A DNA stretch of 64,000 bases from Irpex lacteus (GCA_001986395.2 MQVO02000024.1:421154-485153); one strand, 5' to 3'; counted from the stretch's first letter, positions 35,464 through 46,375 are shown. Translations and numbers: made by a program. Notes: generated from the sequence alone by a model not told the origin.

Positions 35464-35806
35464 GCTATGAACGGTGCTGGCATCGCATGCCTTATTTGGA
35501 TGGCTCGTACGCGGTGCTGCACCACATGCACCACGTACTAGCCATCCAAATAGGATCATGTTTCAGACCCCATTCTGTCTTTTGTTTTATGCCGACGAAA
35601 AGACAGGAGAAATTGGTAGAATGTTACCACAATGTAGTCCATGAGCTATCGTTGTTGCGTAGAAGCGGAAGTCGTGGCAGTTGGCCATCCCAGCATGTTG
35701 GCTCTTTATGCCAGAAGCAGCCATCGTTTTGCATCATTAAATTCTGCCGATATCGAATGGAGTATATATCGAAGGGATGAGCACCTCACAGTAATAAGTC
35801 GAGGGG

Positions 35807-35841
35807 TGCGCCGATAAGATGCTGAGGTATTATCGGCGCAC
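35807..35841. repeat. CGCCGATA hairpin with perfect arms
   Basis: TGCGCCGATAA and TTATCGGCGCA form uninterrupted 11-bp arms around a 12-nt loop. Confidence 0.8.
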
Positions 35842-36255
35842 GTCAGGAAAAACTTAGTTCCATTGCTATATAAAGAAGTACATAGGATTCAGTTGGGTTT
35901 GTGTTCAGGTGGCCTTGGAGTGTCAGTTAGCACCCAAACACACGTATTGACTGAGGTTCCTGTAACGTTCAGGACAATTGTTGGGAATGTGAGTGTAAAT
36001 CACCAACGCAAAGTCAGACAACGCCTATTGAAACCCCGATACGTGTGCAGAATGTTATCGGAATGTAGTACGCGTGCTATCCTTATTGTGTAGAAGCGTG
36101 GGATGTGGCAGTTTGCCATCTCAGCATGCTATCCCTTTATGCCAGAAGCAGTCATCATCTTGCATCGTTGAATTCTACCGATATCGAATGGAGTATATAT
36201 TACCGAAGTACGCAGAGTCTGAATACAAAGACATTGACGAAAGGTGCTCAATGTC

Positions 36256-36319
36256 GGCCATTTGGCACAGGGGTATGATCACGACACAGGGTCGCTGGTT
36301 CGACTCCCATTTGAGGCAA
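36256..36319 (+). repeat. tRNA-like module at the end of R copy 3
   Basis: Nearly identical to the module at 35401 but with a canonical GGTTCGACTCC B box. A GGACCTCC ... GGAGGTCC hairpin follows near 36351-36375 and then a T run (near 36410) that could stop RNA polymerase III. Confidence 0.6.
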
Positions 36320-36853
36320 TTATGGGCGGTGCTGGTGTATGCCTCGTCTGGTGGACCTCCTTCACCAAAGGAGGTCCAGCTGATGGGATCATGTTCCAGG
36401 CCCCGTCCGTTTTTTTGTTGTGTTATTCTAACAACAAGACACTCACTTCGGGAAAAAGCAGATCAGAGCGTACCCAAAATGCGTGAAAAAGGGATCAAGA
36501 TACACACCTAATGTGTTTCAGATAAAGCACCTTATAATTAGATGTTCGGAAAGATCACAGAACATTGTAATTCGAGAGAACATGTAGTCTTTTTTCCACA
36601 CGAAAACCGAGCAAAAAACCGTCGAAAAGTGAACCCTGTCAGTAAGCATAAAGGGAACGCCACGCCGACCGACCGAGATTGGTCGCACTAGAGCACTCCC
36701 GATTGCTATTCAGCCGATTGTATACCTTTGTTCGTAGCGGAGATGATCATTTTTGAACAGTGTTTCGACGCTCTCATAGTCTTACCTTCAACCCGGAGAA
36801 TACTGCCGAGCACAAAGAAGTGAACTTTTTACCGCAGGGAAAGAACCGGTTCG

Positions 36854-36953
36854 AACTGTGCGATTACTTGACTAACTGTGCGATTACTTGACTAACTGTG
36901 TGATTACTTGACTAACTGTGCGATTACTTGACTAACTGTGCGATTACTTCACT
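36854..36953 (+). repeat. Minisatellite, 20-bp unit x 5
   Basis: The unit AACTGTGCGATTACTTGACT is repeated five times without gaps. Unit 3 has one substitution (GTG for GCG context) and unit 5 ends TTCACT. It sits in non-coding sequence between the R repeats and palindrome 2. Confidence 0.95.
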
Positions 36954-37050
36954 CAATCGATTGCTCTTGTGCGCCTTTCCGAAGCCTCTGATCGACATTT
37001 GCTCGTGGTGAAGAAATATTGGAAGAACACGCCGTATAGTTTTACGACAT

Positions 37051-37081
37051 CGGCCGATATTGTGCTGGAGCTTTATCGGCG
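37051..37081. repeat. CGCCGATA-family hairpin
   Basis: CGGCCGATAT ... CTTTATCGGCG. A weaker relative lies near 37795-37825 (GTCCGATAT ... ATATCGGC). Confidence 0.6.
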
Positions 37082-37560
37082 TGAACTCGAGGCATCGTAT
37101 GCCTCAGCGTCCAGTAGACCAATAACAATCTGCAACATGTGTGGGGACCTTACGCAGCTCATTCTCAATATGAAAAAGGGAGGCAGAGCCAATGCTACCT
37201 TAGGACCGTAGCTAGGTTGGTGTTGCTAGTAGTCTGCAGTAGACAACTTGTCATAGTCGCAAGTTGGTCTGTTGATGATTCAAATGCCGACACATGTCAT
37301 GGTGCTGCAATCTCAATGCATAGCTGTATTGCTGTATTCCCGAAGATGACTATCAGCCGGGTGCATAAGTTAATCCGAGCGACCCGTCTGCAGACTCGAG
37401 TGAGTGCCCTCGCGTGCTGCTGAGGAGGCTACTCGGCACTTGAGCAGTTGCCTGCGTGAAGTGTACCCCCATGTATAGGATGTTTTGCGTGTGAGGGCAG
37501 TGAACTGATGTACTGCTGTTCAACTTGACGCAGAGGCTTATACGCACGGCTGTGAATGTC

Positions 37561-37622
37561 GGCCGTTTGGCGTAGGAGTAGAATCGCGACTTGAAGTCGC
37601 CGGTTCGACTCCTGCTCAGGGC
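37561..37622 (+). repeat. tRNA-like module, third copy
   Basis: TTTGGCGTAGGAGTAGAAT (A-box-like), a good 4-bp stem around the loop CTTGAAG, then CCGGTTCGACTCC (B box). The loop would place UGA as anticodon, but there is no serine-type long variable arm and the T stem has a mismatch. A tRNA-derived repeat is the better reading; a degenerate tRNA gene cannot be excluded. Confidence 0.5.
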
Positions 37623-38153
37623 AATTGTGGACAGCCCTGACACGTGCCCCACCTGTCTCACGTGCCCCGTTGCATACGTGCCCCGTTGCATGTCAGAACG
37701 AGGGGGCTCATCCAGCTGCCGACACACTTTTTGGTCAACTCCAATAAAGACACAGGGAAGGATTGGAGAACGTGTCGTATATTCTCGTGACGTCGTCCGA
37801 TATTTTTCTATGATCATATCGGCAGGAGCTGCCAGATTTGTGCCCGCATGACAAGCGTCTCATCGATAAATCTGCGTTCAAATATCGGGCGCATAAAACA
37901 GAATTGGTGCGTGATTCTACATCGGAATGTAAGTAGGTCGAGATAAGATTTGAATAAGACGTACGCTCAGACAACTTATGGCACAGGTTTGAAACATCAT
38001 CCTTTGGATTTATGTTAAGGGGGAGATACATCATCCATAAGGTAACTAGAGGGCCAGCCTTAACAAGCCAAATGGATAGCTGATGTATCACTCCTGAAGC
38101 CTCAGTAGCAGTCAAATACGTTATAAATGATACATCATCTATGTTGCCTTTCC

Positions 38154-40530
38154 TAAAGGGGTAGGTGGCATGGGCTCCTAATTTAATAAAAGCTGTAAAA
38201 GTGGCCACATCAAAAAAATAATAGTTTCTGGCCCATCAAATGGCTAATAGACACCTGCTTCCGCTTGAAATTGCCTAAAAGGGTAATGGTGTGCTCTCAC
38301 CGCCTTCCTGGGCGCTTGGGCGCTTATTTTGTCGTTTTACTCCTTTGGGATGGTGTCACATGATACAAACATATGCTGATGTCAGAAATAAAAAATATGT
38401 TTCTGAACCGGATTTTCCCCAGGATTCCGAATCTAATCTCAGAATTTCGATAGCTGCCCTGGTTCAGGAGTTATTTGAGGAACATTGAATATATTTCGCA
38501 TTTTTGAATTTTCCCAGGCTTTGATCAGCTTGGTATAGGGGTAGCAGTAGGGTTATGAATTAGTAACTTTAGGATCATGATTCTATAATGTATGGCCTGT
38601 GTCTATTAACTTTCTAGGTCACCAGAACATCATGTCACCTGGGAAAACATATAAATCAGACATATAATAATTTGCTTCCCTATTCCTGACATGGGGTATT
38701 ATGAGGGGTTTAGGGTTTCAGGTATCTTCATTCATACTACTATGATATGTATGGGAGGGGGTTTTATGATTGCATCAATGTGCATTACTGTGTAAGGGAT
38801 GTTCTCCTTCTCCCCTTGGTACCAAAAAATGCGCCCTATATAGGCCTCTATTCTCATCCCTTTGCATAAGCATTGCTTGGAACATCTACCATATAGTATG
38901 CACATATATTCTGAACACTTCCATGGCTCAAAAACACGTCCTGAACCTTCTCAGGATGCTCCCAAGCGAAATTCATCGGAAAATACAATTATATTCACTT
39001 TACCCTCTCCTATAGGTCTCCTAACGTGTTTCCTTTCAGGTACAGCGCGTCAGGACGTGTCATTGTACTCTATACACACCCATAAATATTTGTAGGCTCT
39101 TCCCTACATCTCCCACCCTCCCATAAGCTCAGAAGTGCTGAAAAATGCGCTCTGTACAGGTTTTTGAACATATATTTGACATTTGACATGCTGTGACACA
39201 TCATGAGGGCTATAAAATAATGATATAATACTCTATTATAGTTCTAAAACATATCTAGGACAGTAGTTGGGCTCCTAAGCAATAGCTTGAGACACTATAA
39301 TATGGAAACAGGCTAAGAAGCATAGATGAAGGTATGTGCATGTACAATGCAATGACTTCACTTCTCACTTATGCTGTATTCCTTCTATATCATACCTGTA
39401 TGTCATGCTACTGAAGAGATCTTTCTTGTATCATGTAAGGACAGTGTATAGGTATCTATTAGCACTTTCTGTGATATTTATAAGCTATGTAGCAGGCAGT
39501 ATATGCCTAACCTATGTCAGATTTGGCTGTTTTGCGCATTTTTCAACATTTCTGAGCTTATGGGAGGGTGGGAGGTGTAGGGAAGAGCCTACAAATATTT
39601 ATGGGTGTGTATAGAGTACAATGACACGTCCTGACGCGCTGTACCTGAAAGGAAACACGTTAGGAGACCTATAGGAGAGGGTAAAGTGAATATAATTGTA
39701 TTTTCCGATGAATTTCGCTTGGGAGCATCCTGAGAAGGTTCAGGACGTGTTTTTGAGCCATGGAAGTGTTCAGAATATATGTGCATACTATATGGTAGAT
39801 GTTCCAAGCAATGCTTATGCAAAGGGATGAGAATAGAGGCCTATATAGGGCGCATTTTTTGGTACCAAGGGGAGAAGGAGAACATCCCTTACACAGTAAT
39901 GCACATTGATGCAATCATAAAACCCCCTCCCATACATATCATAGTAGTATGAATGAAGATACCTGAAACCCTAAACCCCTCATAATACCCCATGTCAGGA
40001 ATAGGGAAGCAAATTATTATATGTCTGATTTATATGTTTTCCCAGGTGACATGATGTTCTGGTGACCTAGAAAGTTAATAGACACAGGCCATACATTATA
40101 GAATCATGATCCTAAAGTTACTAATTCATAACCCTACTGCTACCCCTATACCAAGCTGATCAAAGCCTGGGAAAATTCAAAAATGCGAAATATATTCAAT
40201 GTTCCTCAAATAACTCCTGAACCAGGGCAGCTATCGAAATTCTGAGATTAGATTCGGAATCCTGGGGAAAATCCGGTTCAGAAACATATTTTTTATTTCT
40301 GACATCAGCATATGTTTGTATCATGTGACACCATCCCAAAGGAGTAAAACGACAAAATAAGCGCCCAAGCGCCCAGGAAGGCGGTGAGAGCACACCATTA
40401 CCCTTTTAGGCAATTTCAAGCGGAAGCAGGTGTCTATTAGCCATTTGATGGGCCAGAAACTATTATTTTTTTGATGTGGCCACTTTTACAGCTTTTATTA
40501 AATTAGGAGCCCATGCCACCTACCCCTTTA
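38154..40530. repeat. Second large palindrome (2.4 kb)
   Basis: Arms 38154-39150 and 39534-40530 mirror each other about 39342. Mirrored translations are identical over at least 81 codons (38770-39015 against 39669-39914). The central 383 bp is unique. Beyond the arms a weaker inverted match continues to about 37970 and 40680 (for example CAGGTTTGAAACATCATC on the left against GAAGCATCACC on the right, reversed). So a diverged older palindrome encloses a nearly identical younger one, or gene conversion has kept the inner part homogeneous. No transposase frame is present. Confidence 0.9.
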
Positions 40531-40709
40531 GGCATTGCATCAGTCTGCCAAACTCCCTGCCTGCCCCATAACGTAGCCTTGCCAGATACCTTATTGATGA
40601 TGTATCGCACTGTTAACGTAAATGGCTGGGGTGATGCTTCAAACCTGGCACCACAGCTCGCTCAGAGAGCGAATTCATCACGCTGTCATTGCAGCTTTAT
40701 TCTCATGCG

Positions 40710-40740
40710 TTACCGATAGCTGACTATCTACTTATCGGCG
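40710..40740. repeat. CGCCGATA-family hairpin
   Basis: TTACCGATAG ... CTTATCGGCG, just distal to palindrome 2. Confidence 0.55.
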
Positions 40741-41036
40741 GACCCCTCCATCGTGTCAAAGGTGCATAAGCTGTACCCACCACTTTCAAATGAATACCGC
40801 CTTTCCCAGTGGTGCATCGCTGGATGGTACTGCTTTGTCGGAAGCAGTGTCTTTCACGACCACGTGACATAAGCAATCCAACACATATCCATCGCGGCAA
40901 CAAGTTTTCGGTAATGCCTACACGTAAATGACGCGTAACTATGAGACTACCGAACTCGAAGACGATGTTTCTTAATACTGTGAACGATGTGCGCTGCATG
41001 CACGTTACTTCTGCCTCTCTACCTCCATCTACGACA

Positions 41037-41438
41037 ATGTCAGAGTCTCCGCCGCCACCGTTTCTGCTTTTCGTTATGATTGATGAGCTCTGTTGGGAGC
41101 TCGTGAAGTACCTCCGGGTGCCTGATTTGTTTCGCCTTCGCTGCCTCACGCATTTCATGAAACTACTCGTCGACGCCGTGCTTCCACGCAGATTCTCAAT
41201 CAATCGTAGTCTCAGGGATTATTTCAATCATCCGGACGCCTTCCGCTTGCTGCAAGCACGAACCGGGGCAGTAATCTCTGGGTCCTTCGCACGCAACTTC
41301 TTCACGGTGGATTTCAGAACACGCCCTGCTCTCGACCTGTACGTGTCCTACGAAGCTGCTCCCGCAGTTGGGACCTGGTTGGAGGTTAACGGGTACCAGT
41401 TCAGCCCGTTCGGAGCTCGACTTCATTCTATTCTATAA
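41037..41438 (+). pseudogene. 5' part of a gene truncated by DR2
   Basis: The ATG at 41037 opens a protein beginning MSESPPPPFLLFVMIDELCW; an in-frame ATG also exists at 40941. It has an F-box-like first segment (ELVKYLRVPDLFRLRCLTHF), then INRSLRDYF, DAFRLLQARTGAVISGSFA and LDLYVSYEAA. The series LQARTGA-ISGS-A then LDLYV is familiar to me from uncharacterised mushroom proteins; its GS ... DLD/DLY spacing recalls nucleotidyltransferase folds, but that is inference. The frame ends with four codons taken from the start of the 1.78 kb repeat (boundary at 41431), so the rest of the gene is missing. The surviving frame has no lesions, which suggests a recent truncation. Confidence 0.7.
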
Positions 41439-43213
41439 AGAAAGAAGCAAGGGGTTGGGTTCCCAGGGCGGTTATGGCAGGGTTCCGGGTCAACTTTTCT
41501 CAGAAAGTGTCTCATCGCCGATAGTTTCACGCTTTCGGGACAAAACGATACCCCAAGCGATGTCACGAAAGTCGACAAGAAAGCCATCAGCCCACAGGAT
41601 AGATCTATTGGGCACAACATTATCCGATAATTTCTCGACACGTATCGGCGATTGGTAAAGTCGGGCGCTTGGTAAAGAGCAAAACGCCGATAGATGACAG
41701 TGCAGCTATGGGCGAAATGAACGTCTGTGATCGAGCAACAGGGACAGTGTGAACAAAGCGATTCTTATTAACGTGATGTGTGATTAAATGCAATATTGGT
41801 GGCTTGAGATGACTAGTCTCAATGAATGAAAATAACTAATTTAAAATGTACTTAACAATCCCTTTTGGTATTGGCCTTGAAGGCCGTTCGAACAGGTGCG
41901 GTAGTCGTTTAGATCGACTGACACAACTAATTGAACAGCTTTCAAAGCCAATGACCAAAGGGGAAACATTAGGACAAGTTGCAATCGCCGGAATCGAACT
42001 CGCGATTTCAAGTCACAAGGTCATGCAGACGTGCCACTACACCGCGGAGGTGACATGTAGAGAGTGATTGATTGGGTGCCAATCTTACTTACTGAAGTAT
42101 CGGCACTGCGCGGTGCTATAGGAGATAGCTTCCACATTGGAAAGGGGCACGCATTCACTGCATGTACGCCTGAACACACATGCAGCAGCCTTTCGAATTG
42201 GATTGGATGTGTGAGTGGATGGTTGACTTACGCTTATTGAGAGGGTCATTTGTCCGCAACCAAAGGCTTGAGTCGAGCGATGACAATTTCAATGTCGCCT
42301 CTGTGGTGTGGTGGTTAAAATCAAGAGACATGCTCATGATGAGGATGTCGCTGGTTCGACTCCTGACGTGGGCAAGTGACTACTGAAGTCCGATGTGCCA
42401 CATCCATCAGTCATGGGTAATGACCGATGGATGTAGCACATAAGACAGCAGTCCATTGTTTTGCCGTTTCATCAAGCCAGGAATAAGATCGTCGGTCTGA
42501 GAGGTAGATCACATTTGAAATTTGTGGGTCTAAACCTCTACAAGGTTGTGTCGTCGATAGCTTCATTAAGGATATCGGGAAGAAGTCAACATTGCGCTAG
42601 TCCTTTACAGGACGGAAATACAACATACAAATTTCAGGTCACGCGGTTCCATGTGTGTGCATGAACGACAGAAACGAAGAAAAAGTGTTCAGGCCTGTGC
42701 AAACCGCCGATAAGTTTGCTGAAACTACCGGCGAAACGTCTGAAAGCAGGAGGGCTGTCCTATCACCGCCCAGTGGGTGTATATCGTGATTGCCGATAGT
42801 TACACCGAAAATATCGGCGTTGACGGTGCATGGTAAGAAGCGGCCGACGAGTAAGACATATCGAGTTGTTTATCCCTTGATCGACCCCACAAGATGTTAG
42901 CAAGTATTTTCGACTCTTGTCGGAACAATCGTCAAATCAACAGCTGATTGGATCAACTTTATTTGTTGCGTCTGGAAGATCTACTCGATGTGTATGCCTT
43001 TCGTGTCTGATATCATCCAGTCCACGACTGGCAGACTGCTGGATAAACGCCTCTGTTTGTACGGTGATCTAGAATGGTGGGAAAGTGAGCACGTGACCAT
43101 CTTCTTCGAATCGTATCTATATTGCACTGAGTCGGGAAGTGACTTGCTTTACTTCATCGATGAAGCCCCGCAACCTCTCATAAGGCCAATGTAAGCGGTG
43201 CCCGTCATGAATG
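41431..43213 (+). repeat. DR2: 1.78 kb direct repeat, second copy
   Basis: Same sequence as DR1 with scattered substitutions, including both tRNA-like modules (41987-42052 minus, 42297-42373 plus) and the hairpins (for example 41685-41714). Its left border cuts a gene. Its right border (GTCATGAATG at 43213) supplies the first ATG of the next gene. Nothing at the two borders looks like a clean target-site duplication. Confidence 0.9.
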
Positions 43214-44088
43214 GAGTAATCTCATGTATCTTTTGTACTACGATTAGGGATCAGACAAAGGCAAAGCATGAAATGTCGTCGAAGTCTTCGAAGATAGATA
43301 ACATGGCGCAGATCAGAGATCAGTATGAGTTCAAGGATTACATTCCGCGCAGGGAAGCCCGAGGTGTCATTAAATGGGAAAAGGTGACAACGAACCAGTC
43401 AAGTGCAGCGGCAATAGAGCATAGGAAGCGTGAGCGATCATTGAAGGCTGGACAGTCCGAGGCTGGCGCACAGTTACAGACCATCACATCCACCTCCCGT
43501 CACACGACTGTCGCGGGGAAAGGAAAGGCCCAAGACGTCGGCAGGGACTCGGATGTTGCTGTGCGTGTGACGGCTTCTTCGCTAACGAGCAAATTCGTGA
43601 CTTGCAATAACGCTCAGGACTTGTCCATGTACAAGGTCGAGGATATCCAAAGCCGAGGAGAGTCACTTCGCGAACAATGGAAGTTTTGGGCAACTGAGTA
43701 CGCCCACAGAACACCACAATACGAAGCCCTGCCGGAGGTGGAGCGACAGCTGACGAGCGAGGTGATGGCAGATATCCTGGATGGGTGGGGATTAGGTACC
43801 GAGTTCATTGCATGTGAGTCGCATTCATTTCGGGAGCCATGTCATTGTCGTCTTACGGTAAATACAGCGGAGGTGAAGGAGACTAGTGAGATTGCAGGGC
43901 TTCCGATTGATTTAAGCGATGTGTCGGAGGCAGAGGCGTTGCGCGTCCGGGCAGCTGTCTTTCGGGCGTTGCTCGATCGGGCAAACTCGCGCATTCTCGA
44001 TCTCACCATTGTCGCGAGAGCGTACGAGCGGGAAGTTGAATTGGTGGAACGTAGGGCATTCATGATGCTTCCGAGGGATGCGAAGTGA
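43207..44088 (+). CDS. Unknown protein, helix-rich (275 aa)
   Basis: Exons 43207-43813 and 43868-44088, with a 54-nt intron (GTGAGT...ACAG), give 275 aa and a TGA. The first in-frame ATG (43207) lies within the end of DR2. A second one (MSSKSSKIDNMAQIRDQ, about 24 codons in) may be the original start, the repeat having replaced the native leader. The first half is charged and low in hydrophobics (ARGVIKWEKVTT). The second half is helical, with a leucine- and alanine-rich stretch (EALRVRAAVFRALLDRANS) and a Glu/Arg-rich end. No family was recognised. It is the first of five genes on the plus strand leading to the telomere. Confidence 0.6.
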   Translation: MNGVISCIFCTTIRDQTKAKHEMSSKSSKIDNMAQIRDQYEFKDYIPRREARGVIKWEKVTTNQSSAAAIEHRKRERSLKAGQSEAGAQLQTITSTSRHTTVAGKGKAQDVGRDSDVAVRVTASSLTSKFVTCNNAQDLSMYKVEDIQSRGESLREQWKFWATEYAHRTPQYEALPEVERQLTSEVMADILDGWGLGTEFIACESHSFREPCHCRLTVNTAEVKETSEIAGLPIDLSDVSEAEALRVRAAVFRALLDRANSRILDLTIVARAYEREVELVERRAFMMLPRDAK

Positions 44089-44172
44089 TATGCATGTTTG
44101 TAAATCGTCGTTGACACACACATGATCAAACAAAGTGTAAACAATGCATGTACCCTGATAGTGAGGTCAGAA

Positions 44173-44321
44173 CGCCGATACATACACGTACGGCTATCGG
44201 CGAAATGAACGACATGCTATTTAGGTTGACCAAAACTCTGCCCTCCTCGTTTGGGTCACTAATTGCACATGACCTATGGAGTCCTCAATTTGCCGATACA
44301 AGTACGCACATCCATCGGCAA
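44173..44321. repeat. Pair of CGCCGATA hairpins between two genes
   Basis: 44173-44202 (CGCCGATAC ... GCTATCGGCG) and 44290-44321 (TTGCCGATAC ... CCATCGGCAA), about 117 bp apart, in the spacer between the 275-aa gene and the cysteine-cluster gene. Confidence 0.8.
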
Positions 44322-44617
44322 CAGATGTTTTTGTTGTGGATTGAAGTCTTGGACTTCTCAGACAAGATGACCTCGTTCTTATTGGACATGCGTTCATACA
44401 TTTCCACGACGATTTCTCTCACGTGATCGTGGAACCTGACCAATATTCCACATGGCAATGTGGCGTTCGATGAAGTCGCCGTCTCCGTCTGAGTCTTTCC
44501 TCGCCTCCATCCTCGTTCTCCTTCTCTTACTCGTCTTGCCTCTTCATTTCCCCATATCGCATATGCAGGTCAGTAGGTGCATGCCTCTAGGTTGCAAGAC
44601 TGATCGAAATCCACAGA

Positions 44618-46055
44618 ATGATTGCATCGAACGCGCAAAACTCTGTCGAGAGGAGCCCGTCCACCAAATCGAACGCTGAACGCTCAGGCCCAGTGAGTCC
44701 TCTTCTCAACTGCATTTCTCTCTCTCACATCGTTTGACTTGTGTTTGAAGTCTACGCCGACTGAAAAGGTTGAGAATTCAGTTCTCGCTGGTGAGCGGCA
44801 CTTGTCTTGCAACTGAAACGACCAAAGCATCGTCGGTTTGACCTTCCCGTCTAGATTCTGCTAGCCAGCACGACGTTGGTTCACAGACGTCTGAGACGGG
44901 GTCTGCCGACAGCGAAGGAAGCTCAAGCGACGATCCGGAATCTCGAGCCGACGATGAAGACAGTGGAAGCGAATACATCGACAAGGCTCCCAAAGCCGTA
45001 ACTCGTGGGAAGCGAGCTCTTCGGGGTCGCAATGCTTCTTCTCAAGACATGGAGGAATCTTCGGATGAAGAAAAGGACGAGGAGGAGAAAGACGAACTGG
45101 AGGAAGACGAGCTTGAGAGCAACGACTCACCCACCCCTGTGGGTAAGAATGGCAAGAAATCCGCGAAGATGCACCAGCCTAAAGGCGACTATGGCACGCC
45201 ATGGAAGGTCGGACGAATGGCTGTGGTGTTGCGAGACGATCAGAGGGTGAGCACAGTTCCACAATGTAAAAGGTCCGCAGCAGCTCAAGTTGTGTATGAA
45301 GTGTGCCGCATGCATCGCGCTTCAACGCCCGACATGTGTTGTTCCGCTGCGCGCTCCCGCCAATCTTGTGATTCAGCGATGCGTACTGTGCAACCATGAG
45401 CACGACTACTGCACTGTGTACGACGAGCGATCACCTAAAGAACGGTATCGGACTGAGGCCGTCGTCGACCTATTCGCTGCGATTCAAGGCTTCCCGGAGT
45501 ACCCGCAAGTCGAGCCACCTCCTCCCGCGCCTGCCAAACGGGACCACACCCCTGCAGATCCAGACGAAGGCGTCGACCCCTCGTCGCCAACGAAGCAAAG
45601 ACGAATGATCAGGCAGCGACGAGCGAAGAAGAATAAACTCAGGGGTGGTAAGTGAATTCAGCTTCAGCCTCACCTGACACGAATCCATCTCACAGTGTTG
45701 TTGACGAAGCTGCTGCCACGTCGTCGACAACCTCAGCCCTACCTTCGCGAACCCCCGGACATGGCGATAACGTCGCGGGGCCGAGCAGGCTGAGCGCCGC
45801 GTCAGGTAAGTTCATCCTTATTCGTGACTGTTCGAAAACGTCTCACGCCCTTGTCGTACTGTAGTCGGAGTGCCTGCGGGGACTGGCAATGTCGTCGCTG
45901 GGCGCTCTGCCAACGACATTGCACGCGCGACTCTCACCACACTTCGTGATCAATACCGCTACCTCCGTGCGAAGGAGTTAGATGCTGGCGAGCAGGCGGA
46001 CAGGATCATGGATCAAATCCGAGAGTTTGAAGCAGTGATGCGCAGCCTCGACTAG
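44618..46055 (+). CDS. Acidic protein with a cysteine cluster and C-terminal coiled coil (379 aa)
   Basis: Six exons (44618-44692, 44751-44790, 44855-45246, 45302-45647, 45710-45805, 45865-46055) stay in frame for 379 codons. The order is a Ser-rich start, a strongly acidic region (SSDEEKDEEEKDELEEDE near residues 105-122), the basic strip GKNGKKSAKM, then a cysteine cluster near residues 170-210 (CAACIALQRPTC ... CVLCNHEHDYC, that is C-x2-C-x7-C and C-x2-C-x6-C). A Pro-rich linker with a basic patch (RRMIRQRRAKKNKLR) and a C-terminal helix with heptad character (LTTLRDQYRYLRAKELDAG) follow. The cluster probably binds zinc, and the layout (acidic tail, zinc cluster, basic patch, coiled coil) suggests a nuclear DNA- or chromatin-associated dimer. 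The exact acceptor before CAAC is ambiguous (several in-frame AGs). Confidence 0.65.
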
Positions 46056-46150
46056 ATCATCACATGTATCATTAGCTACGATCCCGATTTTCGCGTGCTA
46101 TGACAAATGTTTAGTTATCCCGACCAATGACGTCCCTTTCAGTCGTGGAT

Positions 46151-46179
46151 CGCCGATACCTTCATTGAAGGTATCGGCG
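46151..46179. repeat. Perfect CGCCGATA hairpin, 13-bp arms
   Basis: CGCCGATACCTTC and GAAGGTATCGGCG surround a 3-nt loop: the longest uninterrupted stem of the family in this window. Confidence 0.85.
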
Positions 46180-46245
46180 GAGGAACATCATATGATGATA
46201 GTTATTGGCCATCATTTGAGACACTCGTTTTCTGCGGAGAGCAAA

Positions 46246-46375
46246 ACGCCGATGGCTGTCGTGCATTCTATCAGCAAACACGCCATTTCCTCAACACTGT
46301 ATAACGCGATCTTGAGCAATGGTTTACAGGAATGAGGCAAAACGCCGATGGCCGTCGTGCATGCTATCAGCAAAC
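46246..46375. repeat. Short direct duplication around a half-decayed hairpin
   Basis: A 36-nt block containing CGCCGATGGC and CTATCAGCAAAC occurs at 46246-46282 and again at 46336-46375. In both copies the right arm is changed (TATCAGC in place of TATCGGC). Confidence 0.75.

Larger units (their letters stand above)
34585..36319 (+). repeat. R repeats: tandem ~425-bp units ending in a tRNA-like module
   Basis: Copies start at 34585, 35009 and 35865 with GCTAT(A)GAAAAGAG or a variant, then TACATAGGATTCAGTTGGG. Copies share long blocks (around GTTGTTGGGAATGTGAGTG, CATCTCAGCATGCTATCCC and CCGATATCGAATGGAG). Copy 1 stops short of the tRNA-like end; copies 2 and 3 run into it (35401-35463 and 36256-36319). 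A partial unit lacking the 5' part lies at about 35610-35775. No coding capacity is seen. Confidence 0.85.

Noticed and set aside
36854..36953. Possible CRISPR array
   Set aside because: The 20-bp units are contiguous with no unique spacers, and the organism is a eukaryote. It is a minisatellite.
37561..37622. A functional tRNA-Ser(UGA) gene
   Set aside because: Serine tRNAs need a long variable arm, which is absent, and the T stem has a mismatch. A tRNA-derived repeat fits better.
38291..40393. Open frames in the second palindrome as genes
   Set aside because: Same reason: mirrored by symmetry, AT-rich, no domain and no splice context.
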